Positions 9,837 to 19,152 are shown, numbered from the stretch's first letter. The stretch is 40,932 bases of DNA from Candidatus Pacearchaeota archaeon (GCA_018304055.1 JAGVWY010000036.1:1-40932); one strand, 5' to 3'. Notes: a model not told the origin generated them from the sequence alone. Made by a program: numbers and translations.

Positions 9837-10152
9837 TTTCTGCGTTTATTTGAATATTTTCTTTGTATATTGATACTTTGCCTATGACCCCTATATTTTG
9901 ATTTTTGGATATATTTTGTTTCTCATCTACTACGACATCAATAATATTATTATTCTCTTCAATAGTAAGTATCTGGAAGTTATCATAATTTTTTATAGAG
10001 ATTATAGTTCCTTGAATTCTAACTTTTTTATTTAGATATTCTGCATTTATTTCAGAAATCTGGATAAGACGAGGAGATGAGAAATACGAAATGGACAGTA
10101 AAAGAAATATTCCCAGAATAGAGGTAATCAAAACTATTTTTTTAGTGTCCAT
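9805..10152 (-). CDS. single-TM OB-fold-like protein
   Basis: N-terminal TM then NKKVRIQGTIISIKNYDNFQILTIEENNNIIDVVV OB-like pattern. Confidence 0.55.
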   Translation of the reverse strand: MDTKKIVLITSILGIFLLLSISYFSSPRLIQISEINAEYLNKKVRIQGTIISIKNYDNFQILTIEENNNIIDVVVDEKQNISKNQNIGVIGKVSIYKENIQINAEIISSTYPSPG

Positions 10153-10185
10153 TATTTTTTAAAAGATAAAGTTTATATATTTGTT

Positions 10186-10608
10186 TTGATTACCTTAGTT
10201 ATGTTGGAAAAAGAGTTTGAAAGTGAAAGAATACCTGTTCCTATAATTGAAAGACATTATTTAGATATCCCTTATCCTAATTCTGAAACTATTAAGGAAG
10301 AGGATATAGTTATAGGATTACGGGAAGGAAGAGAGCATTTATATGATGTAGCGAGAGTTATAGCCTTTAATGATTATGGACTTATATATGATATTATGAG
10401 AAAAGATGGAGGATATGATAGAGATGGCTCTTCATTTGATTATCTTGCTAAAAAGCCAGTAGTTTTTCTTAGAGAAGATAATGGGAAATTAGAGGTTGTT
10501 GCTGCGACCGGGGATATTACTGAAGGGCTTGATAAGTTGTTTGAAACTTATTTAATTGAAATTTCTGAAAAAGCCATGATGAGAAGATTTGGTATTGCTA
10601 TAAATTAA
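10186..10608 (+). CDS. hypothetical protein
   Basis: 140 aa ORF with intact start and stop. Confidence 0.55.
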   Translation: MITLVMLEKEFESERIPVPIIERHYLDIPYPNSETIKEEDIVIGLREGREHLYDVARVIAFNDYGLIYDIMRKDGGYDRDGSSFDYLAKKPVVFLREDNGKLEVVAATGDITEGLDKLFETYLIEISEKAMMRRFGIAIN

Positions 10609-10658
10609 TAATGAACTTTTATAGAAACCTTTATTAAATAATTTTATCTTTTTTAATT

Positions 10659-11678
10659 ATGAATTTAGAAGAAAAATTTAAACTTGTTAAAAGAAATACT
10701 GTAGAAATAATAACTGAAGAAGAATTGAAAAAGTTATTAAAAGAAAAGAAAAAACCTAGCGTTTATTTGGGAACTGCGATTACTGGGAAACCCCACTTAG
10801 CATATTTTGCATGGATTATAAAGTTAGCTGATTTTTTGAAAGCTGGATTTAAAGTTAAAGTTCTTTTAGCAGATATTCATGGAGCTTTAGATAATACTCC
10901 TTGGAATATTTTAGAAGAAAGATATAAATATTATGAACTTGCTATCAAGGACATGTTTTCTAAAGTTGGAATGGAAACAAAAAACGTAGAAATAATCAAA
11001 GGAAGTAGTTTTCAGTTAAAGAAAGAATATATCATGGATTTATTAAAGCTTTCAAGCTTTGTTTCAGTTCATGATGCTAGAAAATCAGCAAGTGATGTCG
11101 TTAAAAATATCGAGGGAGAACAAGCAAAATTATCAGGATTAATTTATCCTTTAATGCAAGCTTTAGATGAAGAACATTTAAATGTAGACATTCAATATGG
11201 AGGAATTGATCAGAGAAAAATTTTTGTTTTTGCTCGAGAAAATCTGCCGAAAGTGGGATATAAACCGAGGATAGAAGTTATGACTCCTTTATTACAAGGT
11301 TTAACTGAAACAGGGAAAATGTCAGCGAGTATATCAAAATCAAAAGTTGATTTAACCGACAGCGATGAAGAAATTAAGGATAAGATTAAATCTGCTTATT
11401 GTTTAGAAGGAGATGCTAGAAATGGGGTTATGGATTTTTTAAAATATGTAATAATGGTAATAAAAGAGGATAGAAATGAAAAATTTATAGTAAAGAGAGA
11501 TAAAAAATATGGAGGAGATATAAGTTATAAAAATTATAAGGAAATTGAAAAAGATTTTATTGATAAAAAACTCCATCCACAAGATCTAAAAAATGCAGTT
11601 GTCGAAGAAATAATAAAATTATTAAGTAAGATTGATAAGAAGAAACTGATAAAAATTGGAGAAGTGGCGTATTCTTGA
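10659..11678 (+). CDS. tyrS: tyrosyl-tRNA synthetase, archaeal type
   Basis: YLGTAITGKPHLAYF, LLADIHGALDN, QYGGIDQRKIF, GKMSASISKS. Confidence 0.9.
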   Translation: MNLEEKFKLVKRNTVEIITEEELKKLLKEKKKPSVYLGTAITGKPHLAYFAWIIKLADFLKAGFKVKVLLADIHGALDNTPWNILEERYKYYELAIKDMFSKVGMETKNVEIIKGSSFQLKKEYIMDLLKLSSFVSVHDARKSASDVVKNIEGEQAKLSGLIYPLMQALDEEHLNVDIQYGGIDQRKIFVFARENLPKVGYKPRIEVMTPLLQGLTETGKMSASISKSKVDLTDSDEEIKDKIKSAYCLEGDARNGVMDFLKYVIMVIKEDRNEKFIVKRDKKYGGDISYKNYKEIEKDFIDKKLHPQDLKNAVVEEIIKLLSKIDKKKLIKIGEVAYS

Positions 11679-11700
11679 GTGATTTGATTTTTTTTGACAA

Positions 11701-12435
11701 ATGGAAAAAGCTATTTTTAAAAATTCTCAAGGATTAAACCTTATTGGAAATTTTTATCCTCATGAGAGGAATAAAGGGATTATTTTTTGTCATGGATTTA
11801 CTGGCGATAGACATGAATGGGGGCACTTTGACATCATCGCTGAAAAATTAAGCAAGCATTTTAATGTTTTAGCTTTTGACTTTTCCGGACATGGCGAAAG
11901 TGATAATGATGCAATTTCAGTTGAAAAAGAGATTGATGATTTAAAATCCGCTATTGATTTTTTCAGGAAAAAAGGAATTCAAAAGATTGGAATATTGGGA
12001 TTAAGTTTAGGAGGATTAATTGCTTTAAAAAATTATTCACTGGTTGAAAGCTTAGTTTTGTTGGCACCAGTTACCCATTCAGTAAAAGATTATGAGAAGA
12101 AATTAATTTCTGATAACAGAATTCGGGAAGAAAAAGGATTTTTTATTAAGAGAAGATTGGAGAATGTTAAACGAAAAGAAATTGTTATTGATCCGATTAT
12201 TGTTTCGGAAAGAGCTTCAGTGAATCCAAAAAAATTATTATCAAAAATTAATTACCCTGCCCTAGTAATTCATGGTACTCATGATGAAGTGATTCCTTTA
12301 GATGACTCAAAAATGGCAGTACAATATTTGCCAAAAGGAGAACTAGAAATTATCGATGGCGCTGGTCATATTTTCAATAGATATGTAGATAAGGTAGCAG
12401 AAATTTCTTTAAATTGGTTTAAAAAATATTTATGA
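11701..12435 (+). CDS. alpha/beta hydrolase
   Basis: HGFTGDRHEWGHF; nucleophile elbow GLSLGG; HGTHDEVIPL; GAGHIF. Confidence 0.85.
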   Translation: MEKAIFKNSQGLNLIGNFYPHERNKGIIFCHGFTGDRHEWGHFDIIAEKLSKHFNVLAFDFSGHGESDNDAISVEKEIDDLKSAIDFFRKKGIQKIGILGLSLGGLIALKNYSLVESLVLLAPVTHSVKDYEKKLISDNRIREEKGFFIKRRLENVKRKEIVIDPIIVSERASVNPKKLLSKINYPALVIHGTHDEVIPLDDSKMAVQYLPKGELEIIDGAGHIFNRYVDKVAEISLNWFKKYL

Positions 12436-12534
12436 AAAGAAAATTGTTTTTATTATAAAATAAGCAAGCGCCAATGCAGTGATTATTGTAATCCATTTCA
12501 ATAAATCTTTTTCTGTGAAACCTTTTTTATTCAT
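12430..12534 (-). CDS. 34-aa membrane microprotein MNKKGFTEKDLLKWITIITALALAYFIIKTIFFS
   Basis: Read directly from the reverse strand; below ORF-track cutoff. Confidence 0.45.
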   Translation of the reverse strand: MNKKGFTEKDLLKWITIITALALAYFIIKTIFFS

Positions 12535-12549
12535 TTTCAACTCTCTTTT

Positions 12550-12660
12550 TTATACTGTAGATAGTAAATCCTTAATAATAATAAATCCTATTATAACTGC
12601 TATAATTATTTTTATTTTCTCTAAAACGTCTTCAGATGTTATTCTTGCTTTTCCCCCCAT
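12550..12660 (-). CDS. 36-aa membrane microprotein MGGKARITSEDVLEKIKIIIAVIIGFIIIKDLLSTV
   Basis: Read directly from the reverse strand; charged head plus one TM, like its neighbour. Confidence 0.45.
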   Translation of the reverse strand: MGGKARITSEDVLEKIKIIIAVIIGFIIIKDLLSTV

Positions 12661-12734
12661 TTTTTCCTTAATAAAATTAATTTTAATGCATTAATATCAC
12701 TCTTTATATCTGTAAGTTCATCGGTTCTTTTAAA

Positions 12735-12929
12735 CTATTGTTCAATAATTTTTATTCTTCTTTTTATCATAGACATATAATAAATAATTATCGATATAAA
12801 CCCTATTAAAAGAAATAGAGAGAGTATGGCTAAACCTTCAATCAAGCTTATAGTTTTATAAAAAATAGCTATGAGACTTAAAAATGCCACTCCTATAACA
12901 TTTGAAAGGTACTTTAAAAACTCTGGCAT
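12735..12929 (-). CDS. 64-aa membrane protein
   Basis: Two hydrophobic segments, intact ORF. Confidence 0.5.
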   Translation of the reverse strand: MPEFLKYLSNVIGVAFLSLIAIFYKTISLIEGLAILSLFLLIGFISIIIYYMSMIKRRIKIIEQ

Positions 12930-12978
12930 TATTTTAAAGTTTTATTGCCTTTAAATCAATTGTTGAATTTGAGGATAT

Positions 12979-13887
12979 TTATTCAGTCACAAATTCTACA
13001 ATATCTTTATCTTTAACAACATGCTTTAATCCAACTTTTTGATTTGGGAATTTTGATGAAGGGCCTGTAACTTTTGCGTATTTTACTTTTTTACTATATC
13101 CATGAAGAATTTTCTCTGCAACATCTCCTAATGTTGAATGTGGATGAAGGATAACTGGAATATCTTTATTTTTTTCTTTTCCTTTATGAGTTGTATATAC
13201 TCTTATTATATCAAAAGAATTCAAAATTTTTTCTTTTAACTCCTCAATTCCTTCTTGTGTGAAAGTAGAGGTAAGGACAAAATTATATCTTTTTGATTTT
13301 AGTGTTTCTGAAATTTTTCTTTTAGTTTCATTATCATAATTATCTGCTTTGTTAAAAACAATGATTTTTTTAGCATCTGTTTTTCTAATAGCTTCTAGAA
13401 CTGATTTAATTTCATCAATTTTTTCTATGACAATTAATAGAGTATCAGTGTTGTTGATAATTCCTTTATCAAAATTTTCAGAAGCAATAGGGGGCATATC
13501 TATCATCTGGATATTGCATCCTTGATGATGGAGCATTCCAATGATAGGTTCTGATGTTGAAAAACCGTAACTTGCTATTTTAGGTTGAGCATTAGTGAGA
13601 ACTTTAAGAAGAGAAGATTTCCCTGAATTAGTTAATCCTATTAAAACAGCTTGCATTTCTGCTTTTTTTATGCCTTTTTTAGCTTTTTGTTTTTTTGTTT
13701 TTTTGAATAACTCTTCTTTAAGTTTTTTGTATCGTGTTTTTAGGTTTTTTCTTAATGCCTCGGCCGATTTATGTTTAGGCATGTATCTAAGCATTTCTTC
13801 TAATGCTTTTAACTTTTCTTTATCAGTAGTTGCACGATGGTATTCTTGCTCTGCTTTTAGATATTCTGGGTGGGCATTGATTGGCAT
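12979..13887 (-). CDS. DRG/OBG-like GTPase with TGS domain
   Basis: GLTNSGKSSLLKVLTNA (G1), DMPP (G3 position), NKAD (G4), C-terminal TGS. Confidence 0.85.
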   Translation of the reverse strand: MPINAHPEYLKAEQEYHRATTDKEKLKALEEMLRYMPKHKSAEALRKNLKTRYKKLKEELFKKTKKQKAKKGIKKAEMQAVLIGLTNSGKSSLLKVLTNAQPKIASYGFSTSEPIIGMLHHQGCNIQMIDMPPIASENFDKGIINNTDTLLIVIEKIDEIKSVLEAIRKTDAKKIIVFNKADNYDNETKRKISETLKSKRYNFVLTSTFTQEGIEELKEKILNSFDIIRVYTTHKGKEKNKDIPVILHPHSTLGDVAEKILHGYSKKVKYAKVTGPSSKFPNQKVGLKHVVKDKDIVEFVTE

Positions 13888-13888
13888 T

Positions 13889-14137
13889 TTAAATTTCTCT
13901 TCTTTTCTTGAAATCAGACCAAAGAATAGATTGTTTAATTTTTATAGGGGTTATTTCTTTGTTAAGCCTTGATTCTAATCTTATAAGTTCTATTAAAATT
14001 CCTCCTAAAATAATTTCAGTTATAGGCGGGGAACTTATAATTCCTAGTAATTTTAAAACAAAAGCAATTATTGCAAATAAAATCAATCCCCATGCCACTA
14101 TTCCCAGTACTTTTATAATTAATTCTTTGATTCTCAT
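13889..14137 (-). CDS. 82-aa membrane protein
   Basis: Hydrophobic ORF directly upstream of the GTPase in a compact operon. Confidence 0.5.
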   Translation of the reverse strand: MRIKELIIKVLGIVAWGLILFAIIAFVLKLLGIISSPPITEIILGGILIELIRLESRLNKEITPIKIKQSILWSDFKKRREI

Positions 14138-14292
14138 TTAATTTTATTAACAATTAATCCTATGATTATTCCCAGTATTATTGAGATAACCAAACTTACG
14201 GCTAAATTTAATTTTAAAAAAATATTTAGCAATGTTAATGCGATTGCCATCATAACTGCCCCAGATATGATAACAATGGCCTCATTTTCCAT
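14134..14292 (-). CDS. 52-aa membrane microprotein MENEAIVIISGAVMMAIALTLLNIFLKLNLAVSLVISIILGIIIGLIVNKIK
   Basis: Read from the reverse strand; its stop overlaps the next start as ATGA. Confidence 0.5.
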   Translation of the reverse strand: MENEAIVIISGAVMMAIALTLLNIFLKLNLAVSLVISIILGIIIGLIVNKIK

Positions 14293-14331
14293 AATAATTA
14301 TAAATGGTTTTATTATATAAATATTGGGAAT

Positions 14332-14949
14332 ATGAATCAGGAATTTTTTAATAGAAGCGCGGATAAAGTGGCGAAGGAATTATTGGGGAAGATTATAGTA
14401 AGAAAGATAAATGAAAATGAATTAAAAGCTCGGATAGTTGAGACAGAAGCTTATTTTGATGAGAACGATCCTGCATCACGAGCATGTCAAAATGGAGATC
14501 TAAGATTAACTATGATGATGAGAGCAGGGACAATACTTGTATACGGTGTTCACAATAACTGGCTGGTTAATATTGTGACTGATGGGGAAGGCAAGGCAAG
14601 TACTGTTTTAATTAGAGCAGTTGAGCCATTAAATTTTATTGGAAAATGTAATGGACCTGGATTATTAACTAAAGCTTTATTGATTGATAAGACATTTCAT
14701 AAGAAAAATATTATTGATAATAATGAGATTTGGATTGAGGATAATGGTAACTTACAAGATTATATATTAAAGAGGGTTCTAGAGGGCAAGGTAAGTTTAG
14801 CTAGAAAAGAGAGTGAAAGTAGGGAGAATCTTACATTAAATACCAAGAAATTTGAAATTGTCTCAAGTTTCAGAATTGGAGTAAAAAAAGATCTTCCAAG
14901 AAAATTAAGGTTTTATATTAAAAATAATGAATTTGTGAGTAGGAGATGA
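14332..14949 (+). CDS. 3-methyladenine DNA glycosylase (AAG/MPG family)
   Basis: ELLGKIIVRK...ARIVETEAYFDENDPASRA...GTILVYGVHNNWLVNIVT...VLIRAVEPL...CNGPGLLTKAL. Confidence 0.9.
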   Translation: MNQEFFNRSADKVAKELLGKIIVRKINENELKARIVETEAYFDENDPASRACQNGDLRLTMMMRAGTILVYGVHNNWLVNIVTDGEGKASTVLIRAVEPLNFIGKCNGPGLLTKALLIDKTFHKKNIIDNNEIWIEDNGNLQDYILKRVLEGKVSLARKESESRENLTLNTKKFEIVSSFRIGVKKDLPRKLRFYIKNNEFVSRR

Positions 14950-15071
14950 AATTTGGGAAGATTAATATAAATTAACTAAAACATAAACTTGGAATTTTAT
15001 TTTGATTTCGTAACTTCTAAATAAAGGTAACAGATAGAAAGATTTAAAAAATCTTATTTACTTATTAAATC

Positions 15072-15952
15072 ATGGAAGATCATTATATAAGATTGATACC
15101 CAAAGAAATTAGAGAATTAGGATTTCCAATAGCTAGATTTCTTTCTGAGGAAGAACAAGCAAAGTATGAAGAATCAATAAAACAATTTTCTGGAAATGCG
15201 TATGATTCTTTAAACATTCTTAGAAAGGGTTCCAATCTTTGGAAAGTCCTTTTTCTTAATCAAATAGGAATTAGAACCCCCACACTTCCAGAGTTAGAAA
15301 TTGCATTAGAAAACGGTATGCCTTTAAGTGAACATTATGTAAATGGAAGAGAAGTTATATTAAGAAGTAGAGGGGATAGTTATCAGCGAAATAATTATCT
15401 TGCTGAAACTTTGGCAGATAAATTAAAATTAAAATCCTTTAAACATCCTTATATTATTAGAGGATTAGGGATAAAACAGAGTGAAACACCAAAAGTAATT
15501 GATTGCGATGGATTAGAGTTTTTAACAGATGATACAGAAGTTAAAGAAGCACCTGATTTTAATCATGAAAATCATGGAAAAAAATTCAGAAGAATTAATG
15601 AGGATTATTCAATTGAATGGGATGAAAAAGGATCAAGGACTTTTTATGCTAGAAAAGATGGTTTGTCTAGGTTGTTCCTGAGCTGGGGCTTGGATCTGGG
15701 CTCGGACAACGAGCGTCTTGCGGGCTCGGGTGGCTATAGTCGGGTGGTTGTGATTAGCTGAAACAATTTGCATTAGATTTTTCTTTTTAATTTTTCTTTT
15801 TAAATTTGCAAATGCAAATTGTTTGCGAAGCCACGCAAAAAAATTTAGAAGAATACATTTCACAATTAAGAGTAGAAACCGAGAGGCAAAAAGCAGTAAT
15901 TGAGCAAAGATTTGCAGAATCTCTAAAATATCTTCAGACTGGAAAATTATAA
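15072..15952 (+). pseudogene. putative DGR-type variable protein interrupted by a 68-bp palindromic insertion
   Basis: ORF 15072-15761 ends in DGLSRLFLSWGLDLGSDNERLAGSGGYSRVVVIS*; removing 15759-15826 continues in frame as EATQKNLEEYISQLRVETERQKAVIEQRFAESLKYLQTGKL* (15827-15952). Confidence 0.65.
15759..15826. repeat. 68-bp palindromic insertion
   Basis: AAACAATTTGCATT (15761-15774) / AATGCAAATTGTTT (15811-15824), 14-bp perfect stem with T-rich loop; 68 bp shifts the frame and introduces a stop. Confidence 0.7.
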
Positions 15953-16021
15953 AAAGCCCTATTTCTACAGGGTACGCAAACAATTTGGAAATATTATTAA
16001 ACAATTAAATTATATGTTTTT

Positions 16022-16156
16022 ATGAAACTCGGCGTTTTATTTTCAGAAAAATTTTCTTATAAAGAAACTTTTATTAAAGAATTAACTTTTATGATAAAAG
16101 TTAAATCAAAATCCCTTCAAATAAAATTAAAATGAAACTCGGCGTTTTATTTTCAG
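16022..16156. repeat. 25-bp direct repeat of the dph6 5' end flanking an 85-bp structured segment
   Basis: atgaaactcggcgttttattttcag at 16022-16046 and 16132-16156; between them the 11-bp palindrome TTAACTTTTAT-g-ATAAAAGTTAA (16082-16104). Confidence 0.85.
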
Positions 16157-16800
16157 GTGGAAAAGACAGCACTTTTGCGTGTTATTTGGCAAAGAAACAA
16201 GGATATGAAATAAGTTGTTTAATTAGTATTTTTAGCGAGAATAAAGAAAGCTGGATGTTTCATACACCTTCTATAGAACAAGTTAAAAAACAAGCAGAAG
16301 TTATGAATATTCCTTTAATAATTGTAGAAACAAAAGGAGAAAAAGAAAAAGAACTTTTGGATTTAGAAAAAGGAATTAAAAAAGCTATTGAAAATTATAA
16401 AATTGAAGGCGTTGTTACAGGAGCTGTGGAAAGTGTTTATCAAAGTTCTAGAATACAGAATATATGCAACAAATTGGATATTGAATGTTTTAATCCTTTA
16501 TGGTTAAAAGTTCAGGAAGAACTTTTAAAAGATATAATAAAAAATAAATTCGAGGTTATTATTACGGGGGTTTTTGCTTTTCCTTTCGGTAAAGAATGGC
16601 TTGGAAGAAAAATTGATAAAAATTTCATTAAAGATATTAAAAAACTGTATGATAAATATAGTATATCAATAAGTGGAGAAGGAGGAGAGACAGAAAGTTT
16701 TGTTGTTAATTGTACTTTATTTAAAAGAAAATTAAGAATAATTAATTATAAGGATTTTGGCTCTGGAAATTCGTGGAGGAGAGAGCTTATTGTAGGATGA
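16132..16800 (+). CDS. dph6: diphthine--ammonia ligase (ATP-pyrophosphatase family)
   Basis: MKLGVLFSGGKDSTFACYLAKKQGYE...CLISI; GxxGExxEFVxD-like GEGGETESFVV. Confidence 0.85.
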   Translation: MKLGVLFSGGKDSTFACYLAKKQGYEISCLISIFSENKESWMFHTPSIEQVKKQAEVMNIPLIIVETKGEKEKELLDLEKGIKKAIENYKIEGVVTGAVESVYQSSRIQNICNKLDIECFNPLWLKVQEELLKDIIKNKFEVIITGVFAFPFGKEWLGRKIDKNFIKDIKKLYDKYSISISGEGGETESFVVNCTLFKRKLRIINYKDFGSGNSWRRELIVG

Positions 16801-16809
16801 AACTAGAAA

Positions 16810-17091
16810 ATGAAAAAGAAAATATACGCTGAAATAGGATTTGGAAATGAAAGTTTTTTATCAACAGAAATAGAGGAGGGTAATAAGGAATATAGGATTG
16901 ACAGATTTATTATACCTCGGAAAATACAGGGTTTTTATGTTAGAATTTGGATATTAAGAAACGTTTTTGTATTATCAAGTGAGAATGGGTTTAGCATAAC
17001 TAAGAAAAATAAAAATAAATTAAAGATTCTTTTTGGAATTTCTGGAAATAATAAAGATGATAGAAAAAATTTTAATCATAAACATTTGTAA
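16810..17091 (+). CDS. hypothetical protein
   Basis: 93 aa ORF directly after dph6, overlapping the next start. Confidence 0.4.
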   Translation: MKKKIYAEIGFGNESFLSTEIEEGNKEYRIDRFIIPRKIQGFYVRIWILRNVFVLSSENGFSITKKNKNKLKILFGISGNNKDDRKNFNHKHL

Positions 17092-17638
17092 AGAGAAATT
17101 ACATTATTGTGAATTTGTTAAGCCTGTTGAGGATATTGTTGTTAGTTTAAAATTAAAATATTTTACTAAACACTATAAAGAATTAAATAAAAAAGATTTA
17201 GAAGAAAGTGATAAGATAATTATTTGTGGGACTAGTCTAAAAGATAATGAATTTTTAGAAAATATTAATAAATTTAAATGGCTTATGAATTTTAAGAAAC
17301 CTGTTATTGGAATTTGTGGAGGAATGGAAATTATAGGAGCAGTTTTTGGTGGAAAATTGAAAAAGAAAACCGAAGAAAGCAAGGGTTTTCTTAAAAAGAA
17401 AACCGAGATAGGATTTTATAAAGAAGCATTTAAGAAGAAATTTTTAGGATTTAAGGAAGGAGAAGTTTATCATTTGCATAATTATTATGTTGAGTTTGAT
17501 AAGAGGTTTGAGATTTTGTCTAGCAATAAAGTTGTTCAGGCTGTAAAGCATAAGAAAAAAGAGATATATGGGTTATTATTTCATCCTGAGGTGAGGAATA
17601 AAGAGATAATTAAAAATTTTGTAAGGAACATTTATTAA
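17033..17638 (+). CDS. class I glutamine amidotransferase-like protein
   Basis: VIGICGGMEIIGAVFGG nucleophile elbow; GLLFHPEV. Confidence 0.8.
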   Translation: MEFLEIIKMIEKILIINICKEKLHYCEFVKPVEDIVVSLKLKYFTKHYKELNKKDLEESDKIIICGTSLKDNEFLENINKFKWLMNFKKPVIGICGGMEIIGAVFGGKLKKKTEESKGFLKKKTEIGFYKEAFKKKFLGFKEGEVYHLHNYYVEFDKRFEILSSNKVVQAVKHKKKEIYGLLFHPEVRNKEIIKNFVRNIY

Positions 17639-17672
17639 TGGTTATTTCTTAAATTTTAAAAAGAAGTATAAA

Positions 17673-18872
17673 ATGAAAGAGCCAGAATTTTACCGGAAAA
17701 AATTGGATAATGGAATAACTGTTTTATTTGAGAAAAGAGAAGTTCCTGTTGTTGCTACAGCAACAAGCATTAGGTTTGGAGCTCAATATGAACCTGAAGA
17801 TATCAAGGGCATAAGTCATTTTATTGAGCATTTGGTTTTTAAGGGAACGAAGAAAAGGAAAGTAGATGAGATTCCTAGGGAAATAGAAAGTAAAGGAGGA
17901 ATTATTAATGCCTTTACTTCAGAAGAAATAACTTGTTATTGGAACAAGCTTCCTAGTAAGCATTTTAGTTTAGGCGCAGATGTTTCTCGAGATTTAGTAC
18001 TACATCCTCTTTTTGAAAAAAATGCGTTAGAAAGAGAGAGAAAAGTTATTTTGGAGGAAATAAAAATGTATCATGATAATCCTCCTTATTATGTTTTGGA
18101 AAAAATAAAAGAGTTTTTATATGAAAAGCCTTTTAATTTGCCGGTTTCAGGAAGTTTAGAGAGTGTTTCACGTCTCTCTCGGGAAAGGGTAATTGATTTA
18201 TACAAACAGATTTATTCTACAAACAATCTTATCTTTAGTGCTGTTGGAAATGTTTCTTGGGAAGAGGTTTTAGAAGAAGCAAGTAAATTCCCTGAAAATA
18301 AAAAGGTTATTGGCAATGTAGCTATAAAAAAAAGATTTGGAACTTCTATAGAAAAAAGAAAAGGAATAGACCAAACTCATTTAGTTATTGGATTTCACAT
18401 GCCTCATTTAAGTGATAAACAAAGATATAGCGCAGAAATATTTGATAATATTCTAGGAGGAGGAATGAGCAGCAGACTTTTTCAAGAGATCCGGGAAAAA
18501 AAAGGACTAGGATATAGTGTGAGAAGTAATTTAGAGCAGTCAAGAGATTATGCTTATGAAATAATCTATGTTGGGACCTTAAAAGAAAAAATGAATGAAG
18601 TTAAGAGAATTATTTTAAAAGAAATAAAAAAAATGAATGAATTGAAACAAAGAGATTTGAGTGAAGCAAAAGAAAGGCTTATCGGACTAAGAGAAATAAG
18701 CAAAGAAAAATGCGATTCTACTATGGTAGATTTGTTGCATGAGGAAATAGCTGGAAATGCCGAGAATTATTATAATTATGAGGATAGTATAAATAAGGTT
18801 CCTTTAAAAGAAGTTAGAGAGCTAAGCAAGCTAAAAGGATATAGTTTCTTTGCTTTAATTCCGCATAACTAA
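17673..18872 (+). CDS. M16-family zinc peptidase
   Basis: HFIEHLVFKGT (HxxEH), downstream Glu region, NNLIFSAVGN. Confidence 0.9.
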   Translation: MKEPEFYRKKLDNGITVLFEKREVPVVATATSIRFGAQYEPEDIKGISHFIEHLVFKGTKKRKVDEIPREIESKGGIINAFTSEEITCYWNKLPSKHFSLGADVSRDLVLHPLFEKNALERERKVILEEIKMYHDNPPYYVLEKIKEFLYEKPFNLPVSGSLESVSRLSRERVIDLYKQIYSTNNLIFSAVGNVSWEEVLEEASKFPENKKVIGNVAIKKRFGTSIEKRKGIDQTHLVIGFHMPHLSDKQRYSAEIFDNILGGGMSSRLFQEIREKKGLGYSVRSNLEQSRDYAYEIIYVGTLKEKMNEVKRIILKEIKKMNELKQRDLSEAKERLIGLREISKEKCDSTMVDLLHEEIAGNAENYYNYEDSINKVPLKEVRELSKLKGYSFFALIPHN

Positions 18873-18930
18873 TTAAATAAAACACAAGAGTTCAATTACA
18901 AAATATAATTAATAATAAAAAAATAAACTT

Positions 18931-19074
18931 TTATTTCATTGCTGCCCAAATTCCAAATATAATAGCAACAACGCCTCCTAGTTGAGCTCCCCAACTTTGG
19001 ATTTGAGTTACGTAAGGAGTTGCAAGAGCTATTAATCCTCCAAGAGCAGCTACCCATCCAGTCCAGTTTCCCAT
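18931..19074 (-). CDS. 47-aa membrane microprotein MGNWTGWVAALGGLIALATPYVTQIQSWGAQLGGVVAIIFGIWAAMK
   Basis: Reverse-strand reading; strong SD-like AAAGGAGGTAAG before ATG; two TM segments. Confidence 0.7.
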   Translation of the reverse strand: MGNWTGWVAALGGLIALATPYVTQIQSWGAQLGGVVAIIFGIWAAMK

Positions 19075-19152
19075 TTTCTTACCTCCTTTCTTATTATTAT
19101 AATTTACAGGAAAAAGCTATTTAAATATGTTTTGTTGATATAATTTAAGGAT

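Noticed and set aside
12479-12694. 71-aa plus-strand ORF
   Set aside because: Antisense to two better microprotein candidates on the minus strand
15660-15758. GC-rich patch looked like a tRNA/5S fragment (GGGCTCGG, GGTGGCTATAG)
   Set aside because: No T-arm or complementary acceptor and no rest of 5S; reading as an NNY-patterned coding variable region explains the composition better
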